Shown here: piece by piece, positions 42,901 to 53,255 of the stretch | Position numbering within the stretch: position 1 is the stretch's first letter | How the letters are laid out: each line of letters starts with the position of its first letter | Origin: Hirundichthys speculiger | Lineage: Eukaryota; Chordata; Actinopteri; Beloniformes; Exocoetidae | Direction: 5' to 3' | Length of the DNA stretch: 64,000 bases | NCBI GenBank assembly: GCA_018398805.1 | Contig: JAGFBZ010002394.1 | Span: forward strand, 82,001 to 146,000 | Notes under the pieces: generated by a model | What the model was told of the DNA's origin: nothing | What the model saw: the letters and a program-made list of their open reading frames with translations, nothing else | The model's database searches: none | Program-made: the position numbers and the translations under genes

Positions 42901-45900
42901 AGATGAGAGGAATGAGGGAGAGGAAGGACTACTGCTGGCTCGTTAGCGTTAGCTCACGTTAGCGCGATTTCAAAACTCAATGGAAGTGATTGTTATGTTG
43001 TAGGTGGCTGATCAGGTTTGACGTATTAAAGCTTGTGCTTCACTCCTCGTGGAATTCGCTTGGAGCATTCGTCACAAATAACCACCAAACTATCTTTTTC
43101 TGAAACTTTAACAAAGCTCCATGCCATCGCCGCCATGTTTGTTGCCATCAGCAGGCAGTGTCGATTAAAGTCAGCAACTACTAAAATTATGACTGACTTA
43201 ACAAGTTGTTTTCTGGCATGAGGGGGTATTCTTGATTTTCCTGATTGAGAATTTGGTTTTTCTGATTATGCCGACGTTACTTGAACATAACATTCATTGC
43301 CTGTCATTTAAGATTCAGAGGGAGCGAGGCACTGCCGTGTTGACAAAAATATATATGTTATCGGGGCTATTCATCGGACTTATCTGAATGACGTCATAAT
43401 TTCCTGTTATCGCCCTGATAGTTATCATGCACTCCTAATTGAAAAGATTAAGATCCTCGGCTCATCTTTGTATCTCAAAGTAAGCAAAGTGTATATTAAC
43501 AAATTGAATTTGACTGGTGGAAAAAGCATGAAATATCTTGAGTTTGTTGTGCCTGCGAAGAAATAAATTCAAAGTCAATGTAAGAATGAGTGCATTTTGT
43601 TGTTAATCATCCAAACCTTCTCTGGTTTGAGGCCTGCATGTTAGACAGACTTCACGGTTAATCGTATCAGCTGATGCTGGTTGTTCATTTCAGGCTACAG
43701 CATCTGCAGTGGAGGAGAAACTGGCATTGTCTCAGTCTGAGCTTCAGCAGGTCAAAGCTTCCATCAAACAATACGAAAGTCTGCTGGACAGCTACAAATC
43801 CCAGGTATGTGAAGCCACGTTTCAGTTCCCATTAGGTTCAGACCGCATCACGTTGTGGTAGTATGGTACGGATGCTGATCATCCCCCGGCCTCCACTCTT
43901 TTCCTGTTTTTGAACCAACTCTGCACAGGTGGTAAAAACCAGAGCTGAGGCGGATGATTACTGTGCACGGCTGGCTCTGGCAGAGCGGGAGGCCCAGACG
44001 GTCCAAGGGGAGCTAGGAGCAGGAGATAGAGCAAGTGCGCAAGGAGCTCCTGGGCCGGTTGGCAGAGCTGGAGCCTCTACCTGAAGCCTTACAGCGCTCC
44101 CAACTCCAGCTGCAGGAGGCCAAGGACAGGGAATCTATCCAGGGGAGACAGCACATGGAGCTCAGCACAACCCTGACGGACCTCCGCATGAAGGTCACAG
44201 CACATGGAGTTAAAGTAGCACAGCAGAATGAGCACTGAAAACAACTGTAACGCTAACATGTTTAACCAGAACTTGGATACGTAGCTGGTTAGTCATGAAC
44301 TGAACCTGCCTGATAAAGGTTGTGTCTCATGTTTGTTTCAGCTGGAGACCACCAGCAGCCAAACGGAGCACTTGAGACTGAAGAACAGGGCTCTGCTGGA
44401 GGAGAACAGGCAGCTTCAGCAGAGAGTTGAGAGTTTGGAAAGGTCAGTCACCTCCCCGCTAACCCACCAGCTTTGACTCCTCCCAGTCCTCTTATGACTA
44501 CCATGTACTCCTCTCTCACATTACACTGCTTTTATGATGAATCCCTCCACCTGATCTGGTTCTGGTAACATTTACAGCCGCTGACACTACACTTAGCTAA
44601 CAACGTTGTTCTTCAGTTCATATGGAAACCATAAGAAACCTTGTTAGTGTTGATAATACACAGTGGAAAGAGACCTAGTCTGGTTATCCAAGTCTATTGT
44701 TTCAGAGGAGACAGAAATGTTACATTATTGTCTTATTGTCTCCTTCCACGCTGTTCCTGCTTACTGGTGGTTTTCTGTCTCCTGCCTGCTCATCTTTTAT
44801 GTATCCTGCTGTGACATCACTTTTTCTTCTTCCATGTGTTTGTTGTTATCACTCCAGCTTCCCTGGTCTCCTGCATTTGGGCCCTTCAGAGTATTTATCT
44901 AGTTCCCACGCTGATTCAGCCTAGAAAATGAATCTAAATATTGCAGACCGGTCTGCAGAGTTCTGCCTTAAGGGTCTAACATACCCTGAGGCTTCTTGTT
45001 TGAAGCAGAGTGTTGACAGCAGATGTCTAGTAACAGTTTAGGTGTTGATGTTGATTCAAGCATAATCACTCAAAGACTTACTAACGTGTCCTGGCTGATC
45101 GGATCACAAATGTCAATGAAATGTACATGGCTCGGCCTTAAACGGTGGGAGCCCAGTGAGTCCAAACACCAACAGGTCCTTAAGGGACTTAGAAAAGGCT
45201 GAGCAGGAGGTTTTCTGTGAGTGGCCTATTTTATGTGTTTGGATGCTGCTTTTACTGAATGGATTCAAGAAATCAACTCACACAGTGACCGCCTGTCCTG
45301 ATCCTTAAATTTAGATCCCGATCTTCCGCCAGATCTCCTAAAGCTGCTATTTAGCAAGAGTTAATTTGAGAGGTAGAGCCATTTGTGCACGTCCACATGT
45401 GACCAGGTGGAGGCACATTGATGCCATTTGGATGCACTCTTGTGCGGGTGGCGTGGGTAGCGGGTGGTCAGACCACCCGCTATCATAGTTCCTTCCAATA
45501 GCAAGACACCAAGTTTGCGGAAAGGGCAAAAAACACGCCTATTGTCACACCTACAAAGTGGGTAAGAGAGTTAGCACAACGGATAGTGACTTTAGGGAGC
45601 GGAAGATTGCATTAGCGGTTAGTGAGTACTACTCACTAACCGCTAATGCAATCTCGGCTAGTGGGAAGTGTACGATCGGGGCCTTAGAGCCAACAGGTGG
45701 GCAGTAGGGTAATAGTGAGATTTATTAGAACTGTAGCACACTTAGTTGTGCATCGGTTGGCAATGCAGAGATGTGCTTGATTTTGCTTAATTAAATGGGC
45801 CGTGAACTAATGGGTGAAACTGGAATGAACCATGCAGAGACATAGACATGCGAGCACAACGTGCTGCTCAAGTTGTCTATCTGAACACACTCACAGCCGT

Positions 45901-48626
45901 TGCCACATTTATTTCTGAAATCAGAAGAGCAGGAAACTGTCGTGGAAAATTATCTGAAGAATAATCCAAGCAGAATGACAAAGATAACAACTGCGTTCAC
46001 AATGTTTTTATTAAGTCAAGTCAGAAATGAAAAGACATGCGCATGGAGAGAGAACTTAAAATATTTCTCTCTGGCCCAGGCAGAGAGACACAGACCATTT
46101 AAACTAGCAGCACCAGAAGTCCATATTTGGTCATGTTGTATTACTGACTGTCTTCAACGGGGAGTAGGATTTAACAAACGGGTGCATTATTCTACATTCT
46201 TGTTATTTTCATATCTATTATCTGACCTTGCAGCTGTCTGCAAGAACAGGGTGTTCTTCAGTTTGCAAAGAAACAATAGCACACTAACATAGCTGATGTG
46301 CAGAGGAGAATAAAAGGTTATATAAGGTCAGAAGAATACAGGTTATATGAGGTTAGCTGCGTTTATGATATATGAACCTAAATTTAATTTACAAAACCGT
46401 TCAAAGTGTCTAGTACTTTGAACGGTTGTCAGATGAGCAGATGATCCTCCAGTGTGGGACAGGACACATTCACACCGTTAGAAGAATGTGGACAGCTGAT
46501 GGGAGCTGAATGCATCCCCTATGATAGTTAAGGACTGTCCGCTTGTCTTCAGGTCACTCAGGACACGCGTTGATATCAGGTCTGAACTGGGCTGCTGTTC
46601 AGGTGTAAACACAAATGGCTTCATACAAAGTTTCTCAACAGCACAGTCGTGCTCACCAACACCTGGAACCACATTCTGATGTCTAACTTCCTGTTGTTGA
46701 CACCGTCCTCTCTTCTTCTCTCCACCAGAAAGCTGGAGGAGGCCGCCAATCAGAACAGTGACCTTCAAGCGGTCGTTGCCAAACGAGAAAATTCGATCCA
46801 TAGCAACCAGCGGATTCTGGAGGAAAAGACGAGGGAGTGCTCCCTGCTGAGCCGGAGGCTGGAGGAGGCTCTGGATGATGCTCGCCAGCAGGTGACTCCT
46901 ACAGCGTCTCACCCAGCACAGTTAATCCCTTTACCATGAAAATGATAAATAAATTACAACCTGATATCTGGAAAAGTTGGGGCGTTTTTTTACACTTGAA
47001 TAAAATGAAAACTATAAGACTTTCCACTCACAGGAACCAACATTTTATTCACAACAGAACATGGATAACATTAACTGTTTAAACTTTATACTTCCATCCA
47101 CTAAATGAGCTTGTTTCAGGTGTAATTTCTGCTCCAGGTCTCTGAATAGTTGGACAGGAGCATGTTCTCCATGGTGGAGTCTCCAACAGTCTGCAGACAT
47201 CTTGACATGGAGGTTCTGAGTCTCTGGAGTCTTGGTCCTGGAGTTTGGTCCTGTTCTTGTCTGATTTAGGTTTCCAGCTGCTGAACAGTTCCTGATCATC
47301 TTTGCTGTATTTTTGGTCTAAAGATGCTCCAGATGTTCTCTACAGGTGACAGATGTGGACTGCAGGCAGACCAGTAGAGCTCCTGGACTCTTCTCTGATG
47401 AAGTCCTGCTGTTGGAGCTCCAGTATGTGGTTTTCATAGTCCTGCTGAAATACAGAAGACCTTCCCTGAAACAGATGTTGCTCTAAAACCTTTAAATACC
47501 TTTCAGCATTCATAGTTCCCTCCAGAACTCTGATAACAGCTGGAAGGTCTCTTCGTCTTCAGGAGGACACGGCGTCTCTGATCAGAGCTTCAGCTGTCAT
47601 GCGCAGATGGAGCGGTGGATTGTGTTTGCCGACGGTGGTCTCTGGAAGTATTTAGTGATGTCATTGACACAACCATGTGACGTCTGAAGACCACAGGCAT
47701 CCAATGAAGGTCTTCAGCCTCGTCCCTGACGTACAGAGATGTTTCCAGTTCCTCTGAACCTGTAGATGATGAGATTTGGAAAATGCTTGCAATTTGACGT
47801 TGAGGAACATTGTTTTTAAAGTATTCCACAATCTTTTTAGACCCTCTTTCACCGATTGGAGAGCGTCTGTTCATCTCTTCTTCAGAGAGACTCCGCCTCT
47901 CTAATCATCCCTTTAGAGCTGATCGTGTTACAGACCTGAGAGATCAGTTAACTGATTAAAGTCTCTTAGTTTTCATTTCATTCAAATGTAAATTCTCCAA
48001 GAGCACTGAACGATCCTGTTCCATCACAGATGTACTTTTTTTCTGATAAGTCTTTGGTCCAGATCTCACAACAATCCTCTGTCCATGTGGTTATATCGGT
48101 TATTGATGAGTGATGGTTTTTGACGGATCAAAGATCACTGCTGTCCACCTCAGGCTTGTATCCTTCCCCTTAAAGTCCCCTGGAGTCCTCGAATTGTTTC
48201 ATGATTGTCTCTTACTTTTTATTCCTCTCTCGTATCTCCAGATGTCTGAGTCCAGGGAACGTGCAGCTGCCAGAGAGCGCTCCAGCCAGTCCAAGATACT
48301 GGAACTAGAGACCCAACTTAGCCGGACTACCTCAGAAATCAGTCAACTGAGACGCAGCAAGGACGAGGTTGAGGCTTTAATCAACAGCTGATGAAGATTT
48401 TATGCGTAGAGCAACTGGCATGCATGTCTGGACGTTGTGTGTTTCTGATGCTCAGGTGGAGAGGCGGTACCAGAGCCGAGTCCAGGACCTGAAAGATCGC
48501 CTGGAGCAGTCGGACAGCACTAACAGAAGCCTGCAGAACTACGTCCAGTTCCTCAAGTCGTCGTACACCAATGTATTTGGTGATGCTGCCCTCAGTAGCT
48601 CCCTGCAGGCCCCCTCACCCTTCTGA
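30794..48626 (+). CDS. odf2: outer dense fibre protein 2 / cenexin (17 coding exons)
   Basis: ODF2 is a coiled-coil scaffold of sperm-tail outer dense fibres. As cenexin it sits at the subdistal and distal appendages of mother centrioles and is needed for primary cilia. Seventeen exons give about 797 codons, close to vertebrate cenexin length. Diagnostic blocks in order: KVKTRVPWIPPGK, HCLEITP, AEVDGAAAAQQV, QKELLVQKLEAFEGTNRTLR, QLRSKESENNRL, NLERATSQQK, AKRENSIHSNQ, EEKTRECSLLSRRLE, LETQLSRTTSEISQLRRSKD and the end NYVQFLKSSYTNVFGD. Nearly all of it is heptad coiled coil. Intron phases agree throughout. Exons at 38414, 38593 and 43929 each need one base removed to keep frame. The true N-terminus lies upstream of 30794 (see 28181). 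The locus is either a real gene with assembly indels or a decaying fish paralogue. Confidence 0.95.
31034..31228 (+). CDS. odf2: ODF2 exon with HCLEITP and an EP repeat
   Basis: Acceptor ATCAAAG, donor AACCAG|GTGAGC; 65 codons. After GPTHCLEITP comes a short (EP)4 run not usual in mammals, then the start of the coiled coil. Confidence 0.92.
31245..32340. repeat. ODF2 intron with a retroposon 3' tail
   Basis: AATTTCCCTTTGTGGACAAA, then TAAAGCATTTTTGAATCGAA at 31404-31445, is the kind of 3' end seen on fish retroposons. The rest of the intron holds no feature I recognise. Confidence 0.45.
32388..32575 (+). CDS. odf2: ODF2 coiled-coil exon
   Basis: Acceptor TGTGTCCAG, donor AACAG|GTGAGT. It encodes a highly charged coiled coil (EEELAEVTKELEETEREN) and ends two bases into a codon. 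Confidence 0.93.
33084..33960 (+). repeat. interspersed repeat, TTTGTATAGCGTCTGTTACAA family, long copy
   Basis: Starts TTCAGTTTTATTTGTATAGC, passes GAAGAGGAAGAAACCTTGAG and ends in a TAGCTATAGTTGTAG run. The reverse complement of nearly the whole unit lies at 53900-54795; shorter copies are at 36536-36680 and 50475-50870. Translated frames in it are by-products. Confidence 0.85.
34192..34333 (+). CDS. odf2: ODF2 exon with AEVDGAAAA block
   Basis: Acceptor CCCCAACAG, donor AGAAGC|GTGAGT. LLEAEVDGAAAAQQVSALR is nearly identical to the vertebrate family. Phase from the previous exon is honoured. Confidence 0.93.
34499..34621 (+). CDS. odf2: ODF2 exon with EGTNRTLRQLLREQH
   Basis: 41 codons; acceptor GGTGGAAAAG is weak in pyrimidines close to the site, donor TCCCAG|GTAGAG. 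The start is chosen because it keeps phase 0 and begins at the family's variable linker. Confidence 0.85.
34906..35666. mobile_element. TTAACCCTC-ended TIR element, copy 2, fold-back form
   Basis: Outer ends as in copy 1. The left end is duplicated (GGTGAATTCCA at 34907 and 34983). Inside, the block with ATGGCxxCxAAAAAA and a splice donor occurs twice in opposite directions (35085-35225 and 35285-35400), so this copy is an internal inverted repeat. Confidence 0.8.
35765..36065 (-). pseudogene. Tc1-type transposase C-terminal fragment
   Basis: The minus strand reads NRMAEKIIKESRSFMC then SGLNSVEMLWWELKRVVH, matching the DLNPIE-LWWELKR end of fish Tc1 transposases with the DDE residues degraded. 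No terminal repeats were found. Confidence 0.75.
36066..36535 (+). pseudogene. non-LTR reverse transcriptase fragment
   Basis: Across frames, RT blocks remain: TSHIMKVLERL, WITDYLTNRPQ-type, SSGEPQGTILSPLIFTL and LQKYTDDSAVVG, a variant of the YADD catalytic motif. Several stops; both ends missing. It is a different LINE lineage from the one at 21-27 kb. Confidence 0.75.
36685..36962 (+). mobile_element. SINE-like fragment
   Basis: TTTCTGTGTGGAGTTTCCTC, TGGACTGGAGACCTGTCCAG and the GGATGGATGG tail follow the plan of a common fish tRNA-derived SINE; the tRNA head is lost. Confidence 0.6.
37229..37303 (+). CDS. odf2: ODF2 short coiled-coil exon
   Basis: Acceptor TTTTGAGCAG, donor AATGCT|GTGAGT; 25 codons including NALLKRLADTETKN, matching the family's ALLKRLAEADSEK. 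Confidence 0.88.
38414..38486 (+). CDS. odf2: ODF2 exon with an apparent one-base frameshift at its start
   Basis: The acceptor TTTTAAAG leaves a single C before the frame that encodes VKLQEKEREVTQLSELL. The previous exon ends in phase 0, so the mRNA would shift by +1. The 73-base length is one more than a multiple of three. Confidence 0.85.
38593..38710 (+). CDS. odf2: ODF2 exon with an internal +1 frameshift
   Basis: It begins DNAKSSCDLSKTLESTR; then an extra C at about 38646 moves the reading into the frame HLQGQLRSKESENNRLTVQI. 118 bases, one more than a multiple of three. Donor AAGG|GTTCGT. Confidence 0.88.
38868..39053 (+). CDS. odf2: ODF2 coiled-coil exon
   Basis: Acceptor TTTGGTCCAG, donor GACATG|GTAGGC; 62 codons starting NLERATSQQKAEMKHL, with the family's RAQKQQAEHS block. 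Confidence 0.93.
39166..39275 (+). CDS. odf2: ODF2 coiled-coil exon
   Basis: Acceptor TCCTGAACAG, donor AACAG|GTGACT. Encodes EKQVADALMAAETWQSRHAE; ends two bases into a codon. Confidence 0.92.
39887..40600 (-). mobile_element. TTAACCCTC-ended TIR element, copy 3
   Basis: Ends TGAATTCCATTTCCTCTCC and GGAGGAATTGGAATTCAC. It shares about 80-90% of its interior with copy 1 by eye, including GACTTAGAAATGGGACACCC. The minus strand keeps the ATG-donor block at about 40340-40395. Confidence 0.8.
40928..41115 (-). mobile_element. tRNA-derived SINE
   Basis: On the minus strand it starts GTGGCGCAGTGGTTAGGG (A-box-like) followed by GGTCGCGGGTTTGACCC (B-box-like) and ends in a poly-A (the T run at 40930). 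These are RNA polymerase III promoter elements of a tRNA-derived SINE. Confidence 0.7.
41444..41579 (+). CDS. odf2: ODF2 coiled-coil exon
   Basis: Acceptor TTTCCACAG, donor CTCAAG|GTGAAA. Completes the split serine codon, then RITELTEQLRSTEDKGRVER. Confidence 0.92.
41755..43600 (+). repeat. CAACCCCGAATCAGAAAAAG repeat, split by a hAT element
   Basis: The start CAACCCCGAATCAGAAAAAG and ATTTCATGCTC-type text are those of a very common fish repeat. A second copy starts near 46958. It is interrupted at 42451-43437; the right part resumes at 43446. Confidence 0.65.
42451..43437 (+). mobile_element. complete 987-bp hAT element, copy 2
   Basis: Ends TAGGGATACACGATAACTG and CATGCACTCCTA, with target ATTGAAAA duplicated exactly (42443-42450, 43438-43445). 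It is the full-length partner of 607-1942. No transposase. It lies in an ODF2 intron. Confidence 0.95.
43694..43804 (+). CDS. odf2: ODF2 coiled-coil exon
   Basis: Acceptor TCATTTCAG, donor TCCCAG|GTATGT; 37 codons ending IKQYESLLDSYKSQ, the family's YEGMIDNYKSQ site. Confidence 0.93.
43929..44193 (+). CDS. odf2: ODF2 exon with an internal +1 frameshift
   Basis: Begins VVKTRAEADDYCARLALAER; an extra A at about 44015 (GAGCT-A-GGAGCAG) shifts the frame, after which EQEIEQVRKELLGRLAELE continues the family alignment. 265 bases, one more than a multiple of three. Confidence 0.9.
44342..44442 (+). CDS. odf2: ODF2 coiled-coil exon
   Basis: Acceptor TGTTTCAG, donor GGAAAG|GTCAGT. Encodes LETTSSQTEHLRLKNRALLE and ends two bases into a codon. 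Confidence 0.92.
45314..45683. mobile_element. 370-bp Harbinger-like MITE, TTA target site
   Basis: Starts GATCCCGATCTTCCGCC and ends GATCGGGGCC, flanked by TTA on both sides (45311-45313, 45684-45686). GGSCC ends and a TTA target are features of PIF/Harbinger elements. Related copies start at 50129 and around 52505. A 24-bp palindrome (45605-45653) sits near its right end. Confidence 0.7.
46729..46891 (+). CDS. odf2: ODF2 exon with AKRENSIHSNQ block
   Basis: Acceptor CTCTCCACCAG, donor CAGCAG|GTGACT. Contains VVAKRENSIHSNQRILEEKT, close to the vertebrate family. Confidence 0.94.
46958..47960. repeat. second copy of the CAACCCCGAATCAG repeat
   Basis: Begins CAACCTGATATCTGGAAAAG and contains TGTTGCTCTAAAACCTTTAA. 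The position in an ODF2 intron and its length near 1 kb match the copy at 41755. Confidence 0.55.
48242..48367 (+). CDS. odf2: ODF2 exon with LETQLSRT block
   Basis: Acceptor GTATCTCCAG, donor GACGAG|GTTGAG; 42 codons. If the intron were retained the frame would end at TGA 48389-48391, a possible shorter form. Confidence 0.94.
48456..48626 (+). CDS. odf2: ODF2 last coding exon
   Basis: Acceptor GATGCTCAG; 56 codons and TGA. LKDRLEQSDSTNRSLQNYVQ and the end VFGD are nearly identical to the family; the final segment SSLQAPSPF is short. Confidence 0.96.
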   Translation: MERRYQSRVQDLKDRLEQSDSTNRSLQNYVQFLKSSYTNVFGDAALSSSLQAPSPF

Positions 48627-49077
48627 CAGCGCAGTGGCGCCATCTGCTCAATGTTACTCTGAAGCAGGCAGGTGATGATGCTAATAAGAGAAATTAACAC
48701 ACTTGAATGGAAAGTGAATCCTACACTGAAGTGTTTTGGTCTACACACACAAGCTGTTGAGTGTAGAAGTTACATGTTACAATGTCGCAACATTCCCTTC
48801 ACTTTTAGTTATTAAATCTGATTCTTTTATTTTGTAAGTGCTCAAAATGGTTGGAATAAATTTAGATTGGCAAGGTGATGAAAGCAGTCCATTAAAAGCC
48901 CAAATGTACATCATCTCAACAGAGAATCATGGCTTCATAAAGAGATGGCACAGAATGGAGGTTTAACACAAACTGGATGAAACATCAGTCAACTACATTT
49001 CATCACTTAACCATATTGTTTCTGGTGCTATTTTTTTTTATGTTCGTTCATTTTATTGTCATGTTTGAATAATTTAT

Positions 49078-49083
49078 AATAAA
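49078..49083 (+). terminator. odf2: candidate polyadenylation signal of ODF2
   Basis: AATAAA lies 450 bases after the stop. An earlier AATAAA at 48855-48860 is an equally good candidate. Confidence 0.5.
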
Positions 49084-49084
49084 T

Positions 49085-50125
<1,041 letters not shown>

Positions 50126-50128
50126 TTA

Positions 50129-50370
50129 GGGCCCGATCTTCCGCCAGATCTCCTAAAGCCGCTATTTAGGGATAGCAGGTAGCAGGAGGGGTGTTCCCCT
50201 GCAAAGAACGCAATCTTCCACCCAGCTAAACCCGCTATCCCACCTGCGCTAACCGCTACATTATGCATAGGAGTGGTTAGGACATTCCACCTGTTAAACC
50301 AATCAGTGCGTCAGCAGCCATTGCCTTTAAGAGCAGGTTGCGCTACCCGCTAACCACTATGGAGCATCTT
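50129..50370. mobile_element. Harbinger-like MITE, second copy, right end undefined
   Basis: TTA then GGGCCCGATCTTCCGCCAGA, the same left end as at 45314. The right end could not be placed. Confidence 0.55.
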
Positions 50371-50474
50371 TTCATCCAGATCAGAGCAGCTCTAATGTGC
50401 AGCTCGTCTGGGACTCTGCTGTAGAGCTTCCTCCTCTTCCTTCCTCCTCCTCCTCTGCACTGATATATACAGAT

Positions 50475-50870
50475 TCAATTCAATTCAATTTTATTTATAT
50501 AGCGTCTGTTACAATGACAATTGTCTCTAGGCACTTTACAGAGACCCAGAGCATGACCCCCGAGCAAATATCATCAACTAAGATTATATAATTAAATCCA
50601 ATCAATGATAATGGCAGGTAAAAAACTCCCACGTAGGGAGAAAAAAAAACCTTTATACCAAACAGTGGCAAGGAAAAACTCCACTTTAAGAGGAAGAAAC
50701 CTTGAGCAGGACCTGGCTCATATGGGGGGACCTTCCTGCCGAAGGCCAGCCGGGTAGAGAGAGAAAAGAGGGGAGACAGGACAGAGAGAGGATGGAGGAC
50801 AGAGAGAAGATGGAGGACAGAAAGAGGATGTAGGACAGAGAGAGGAGAGCACAGAAAAAGTAAAAAATAA
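50475..50870 (+). repeat. TTTATATAGCGTCTGTTACAA repeat, short copy
   Basis: Matches the left half of the copy at 33084, through the GGATGGAGGACAGAGAGA repeats, then stops. Confidence 0.8.
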
Positions 50871-50989
50871 TAATAAAGAAGTAGTGGAATTGTTGTAGGG
50901 TGAATGATAAATATAGGGTAAATATTTTTACACAGACAATTCCTATCAGCTACCTGAAAGTCCCAGATAGTTAGTGTCCTCCAAGCAGT

Positions 50990-52225
50990 GGCGAACCGTG
51001 AGCACTACAGCTGGGCCTTCACTCGGCCCTCACTGTCGAGAAGAGAAATCATCACGGAAAAAAGAAACAGTACGATGAATTCAAAGCGTTTAACAACTGC
51101 AATCCTTGAATTAACGATGACAAGGATGTAAACAAATAGACCATAACATAACATTCTCCGCAACAAGAAACTTTCTCAACAGTAACTTCATAAAACTGGA
51201 GACTATTTAGGCAACATTAAATAAACATAAGCCAAAATCTGGAAATATAAAATGAGGTCACCCAGAACGTCACCCCCATAACACTGCTGACACCGACACC
51301 GACACCGATGCTCATTTCTTCGCCACAGACAGCGCTATAAAACATGGCGCACAACAAGCCATACACACATTGATAAATAAATTTATGAGCATCCTCAAAC
51401 TAAACAACTTCAAATGCACAATATAGCAAAAGTTACACAAAGCTGGTAATACAAAGATTTTTTTAAGTTCGATTGAAGTGCAAATACCTTTTCATGCACA
51501 ATTAGGCATGACACAATGAATACTGATGTCAAAAGTCACAATTTTCATAGATTCCACTATACCTCCTGTGTGTGTGTGTGTGTGTGTGTGTGGGGGGGGG
51601 GGACCCTTCTAAAAAACAAAAGTCCAACCACACACTGCTGATAAGTTTGATAAGTTTACATATTGAATTAAAGGCAAAGGAATTAAAGGCACAAATTCCA
51701 CTGGAAATTTTACAGACAACCTCCGCAATAAATACAAATAACTGAATGTCCACTTGACCCGATTTAATCACTCAAAATAATAATCAAGGTGGCTTGTAAC
51801 ATAGGCCTACCTTACATGAAAATGAAATCCATTCATCTGTCTTTCTTTGTGAAGTGGGCGATGGCAGCGTCATAAAGTTTGTCCTTTGAATTGAGCTCCA
51901 AAAGAATCTACCTGCTGTTTGGACTTCATGAAGGCCTACAATCTTTTTTTTTTGTCCCGCCCACTTAAAATCAAATCGTGATTGGTCAATTTTCCCATCA
52001 CTCTCCAAACCAAAACACATAGCTTGGCCTTCCCCGGGATTCATGAAGTCCTAACCAATTAATGAGCCAGCTAACCGGACTTTGATGAAGACAGACGATT
52101 CTGATTGGATAACATGTTTCAGGACAGTAACCCTTTCATTGCTGATGTGAACTTGACAGTAAACTTAACTTTAGAACATAAATGAGAGAAAATTTATTAA
52201 ATATATTGTATTAAATTAAATTAAA

Positions 52226-52265
<40 letters not shown>

Positions 52266-52297
52266 TTTATATAGATATATATATATATATCTATATA

Positions 52298-52330
<33 letters not shown>

Positions 52331-52480
52331 ATATAATCTATGTATAATTTGATACTCATATTTTTTGATTTTTTAAGGCCTTCTCTGAAGGCGTAGAAGG
52401 CCCTGAGGGTTCCCCTCTGCCTCCCAGTAAACACGAGCCATTTAAGACAATCTCTGCCATTTTCTCAGGGGTTCAACTGA
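50990..52480. mobile_element. hAT-like left end and associated unique sequence
   Basis: CAGTGGCGAACCGTGAGCAC at 50991 is typical of hAT starts, but no matching right end or target duplication was found. The stretch contains a (GT)n/poly-G run at 51567-51602 and a TA tract at 52229-52340 with TAGATATA/TATCTA mirrors. No gene seen. Confidence 0.4.
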
Positions 52481-52504
52481 GGCCAAATCATGCTTTTTAT
52501 ACAA

Positions 52505-53255
52505 GAGTTAATTCCAAATGTAGAGTCATTTGTGCACGTCCACATTAGGGATGCGCGCGATTAGTCATCTAAACGATTAAACGTCCGCCCACTTACTAGT
52601 CGGCACCAGAAATATTAGTCATTTAAACCAATTTGTGTTTTATTCCTGTACAGCCGCCCGCCACTAGTCGGAGCTACAGAGCCGTCAGACAGCAGTCCCC
52701 CCTCTCCACAGCAATGCTAGAGTAGACTGGAGTTTTAAAACGTCACGGTGGGAAGATAGTCTCGCAAAACCAGCGCGGTTTGGCGGTACTTTAATCTAGA
52801 AAATGAAAACAAGGTAGTATGTAGACTGTGTCAGAAACAACTGGCATACAATCACTCGACTGGAGCAATGCGCAACCACATTCCACTCAAGCATTTGGAT
52901 GTTAATCTGCACGAGACGACGGCTGCTGATGCTAGCGGTGCTAGCCACACTCAGGCCGATTTGACATTGTTTACCCGGAGACGGTGTTCTCCCGTCCGGT
53001 CTGAGAGGATAACGCTGGTAATTTTTAGACTAGTCGACTAGTCTTAATTAAAAATTTCGTTTAGTCGACAGGGAAATTAGTTGCCAGGAACATCCCTTGT
53101 CCACATGTGACTAGGTGGACGCACATTGATGCCATTTGGATTCGCTCTTGTACGCACCGACATGCGGGTTGCGGGTAACGGGTGGCCAGACCACCCGTTA
53201 ACGGCAAGCGCAAGATACCAAGTTTGCGGAAAGGGCAAAGGTCCTGTTAGCAGCG
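52505..53255. mobile_element. Harbinger-like family copy split by a hAT element
   Basis: AAGAGTTAATTCCAAATGTA and GATGCCATTTGGATTCGCTC match 45358-45530. The hAT at 52546-53098 interrupts it exactly at GTCCACAT. Confidence 0.7.
52546..53098 (+). mobile_element. complete 553-bp hAT element with BED finger remnant
   Basis: The target GTCCACAT is duplicated (52538-52545, 53099-53106). Ends TAGGGATGCGCGCG and ACATCCCTT. The plus strand at about 52797-52960 reads NENKVVCRLCQKQLAYNHST then MRNHIPLKH, a C-x2-C..H-x4-H BED zinc finger of a hAT transposase. The catalytic part is gone. Confidence 0.93.
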
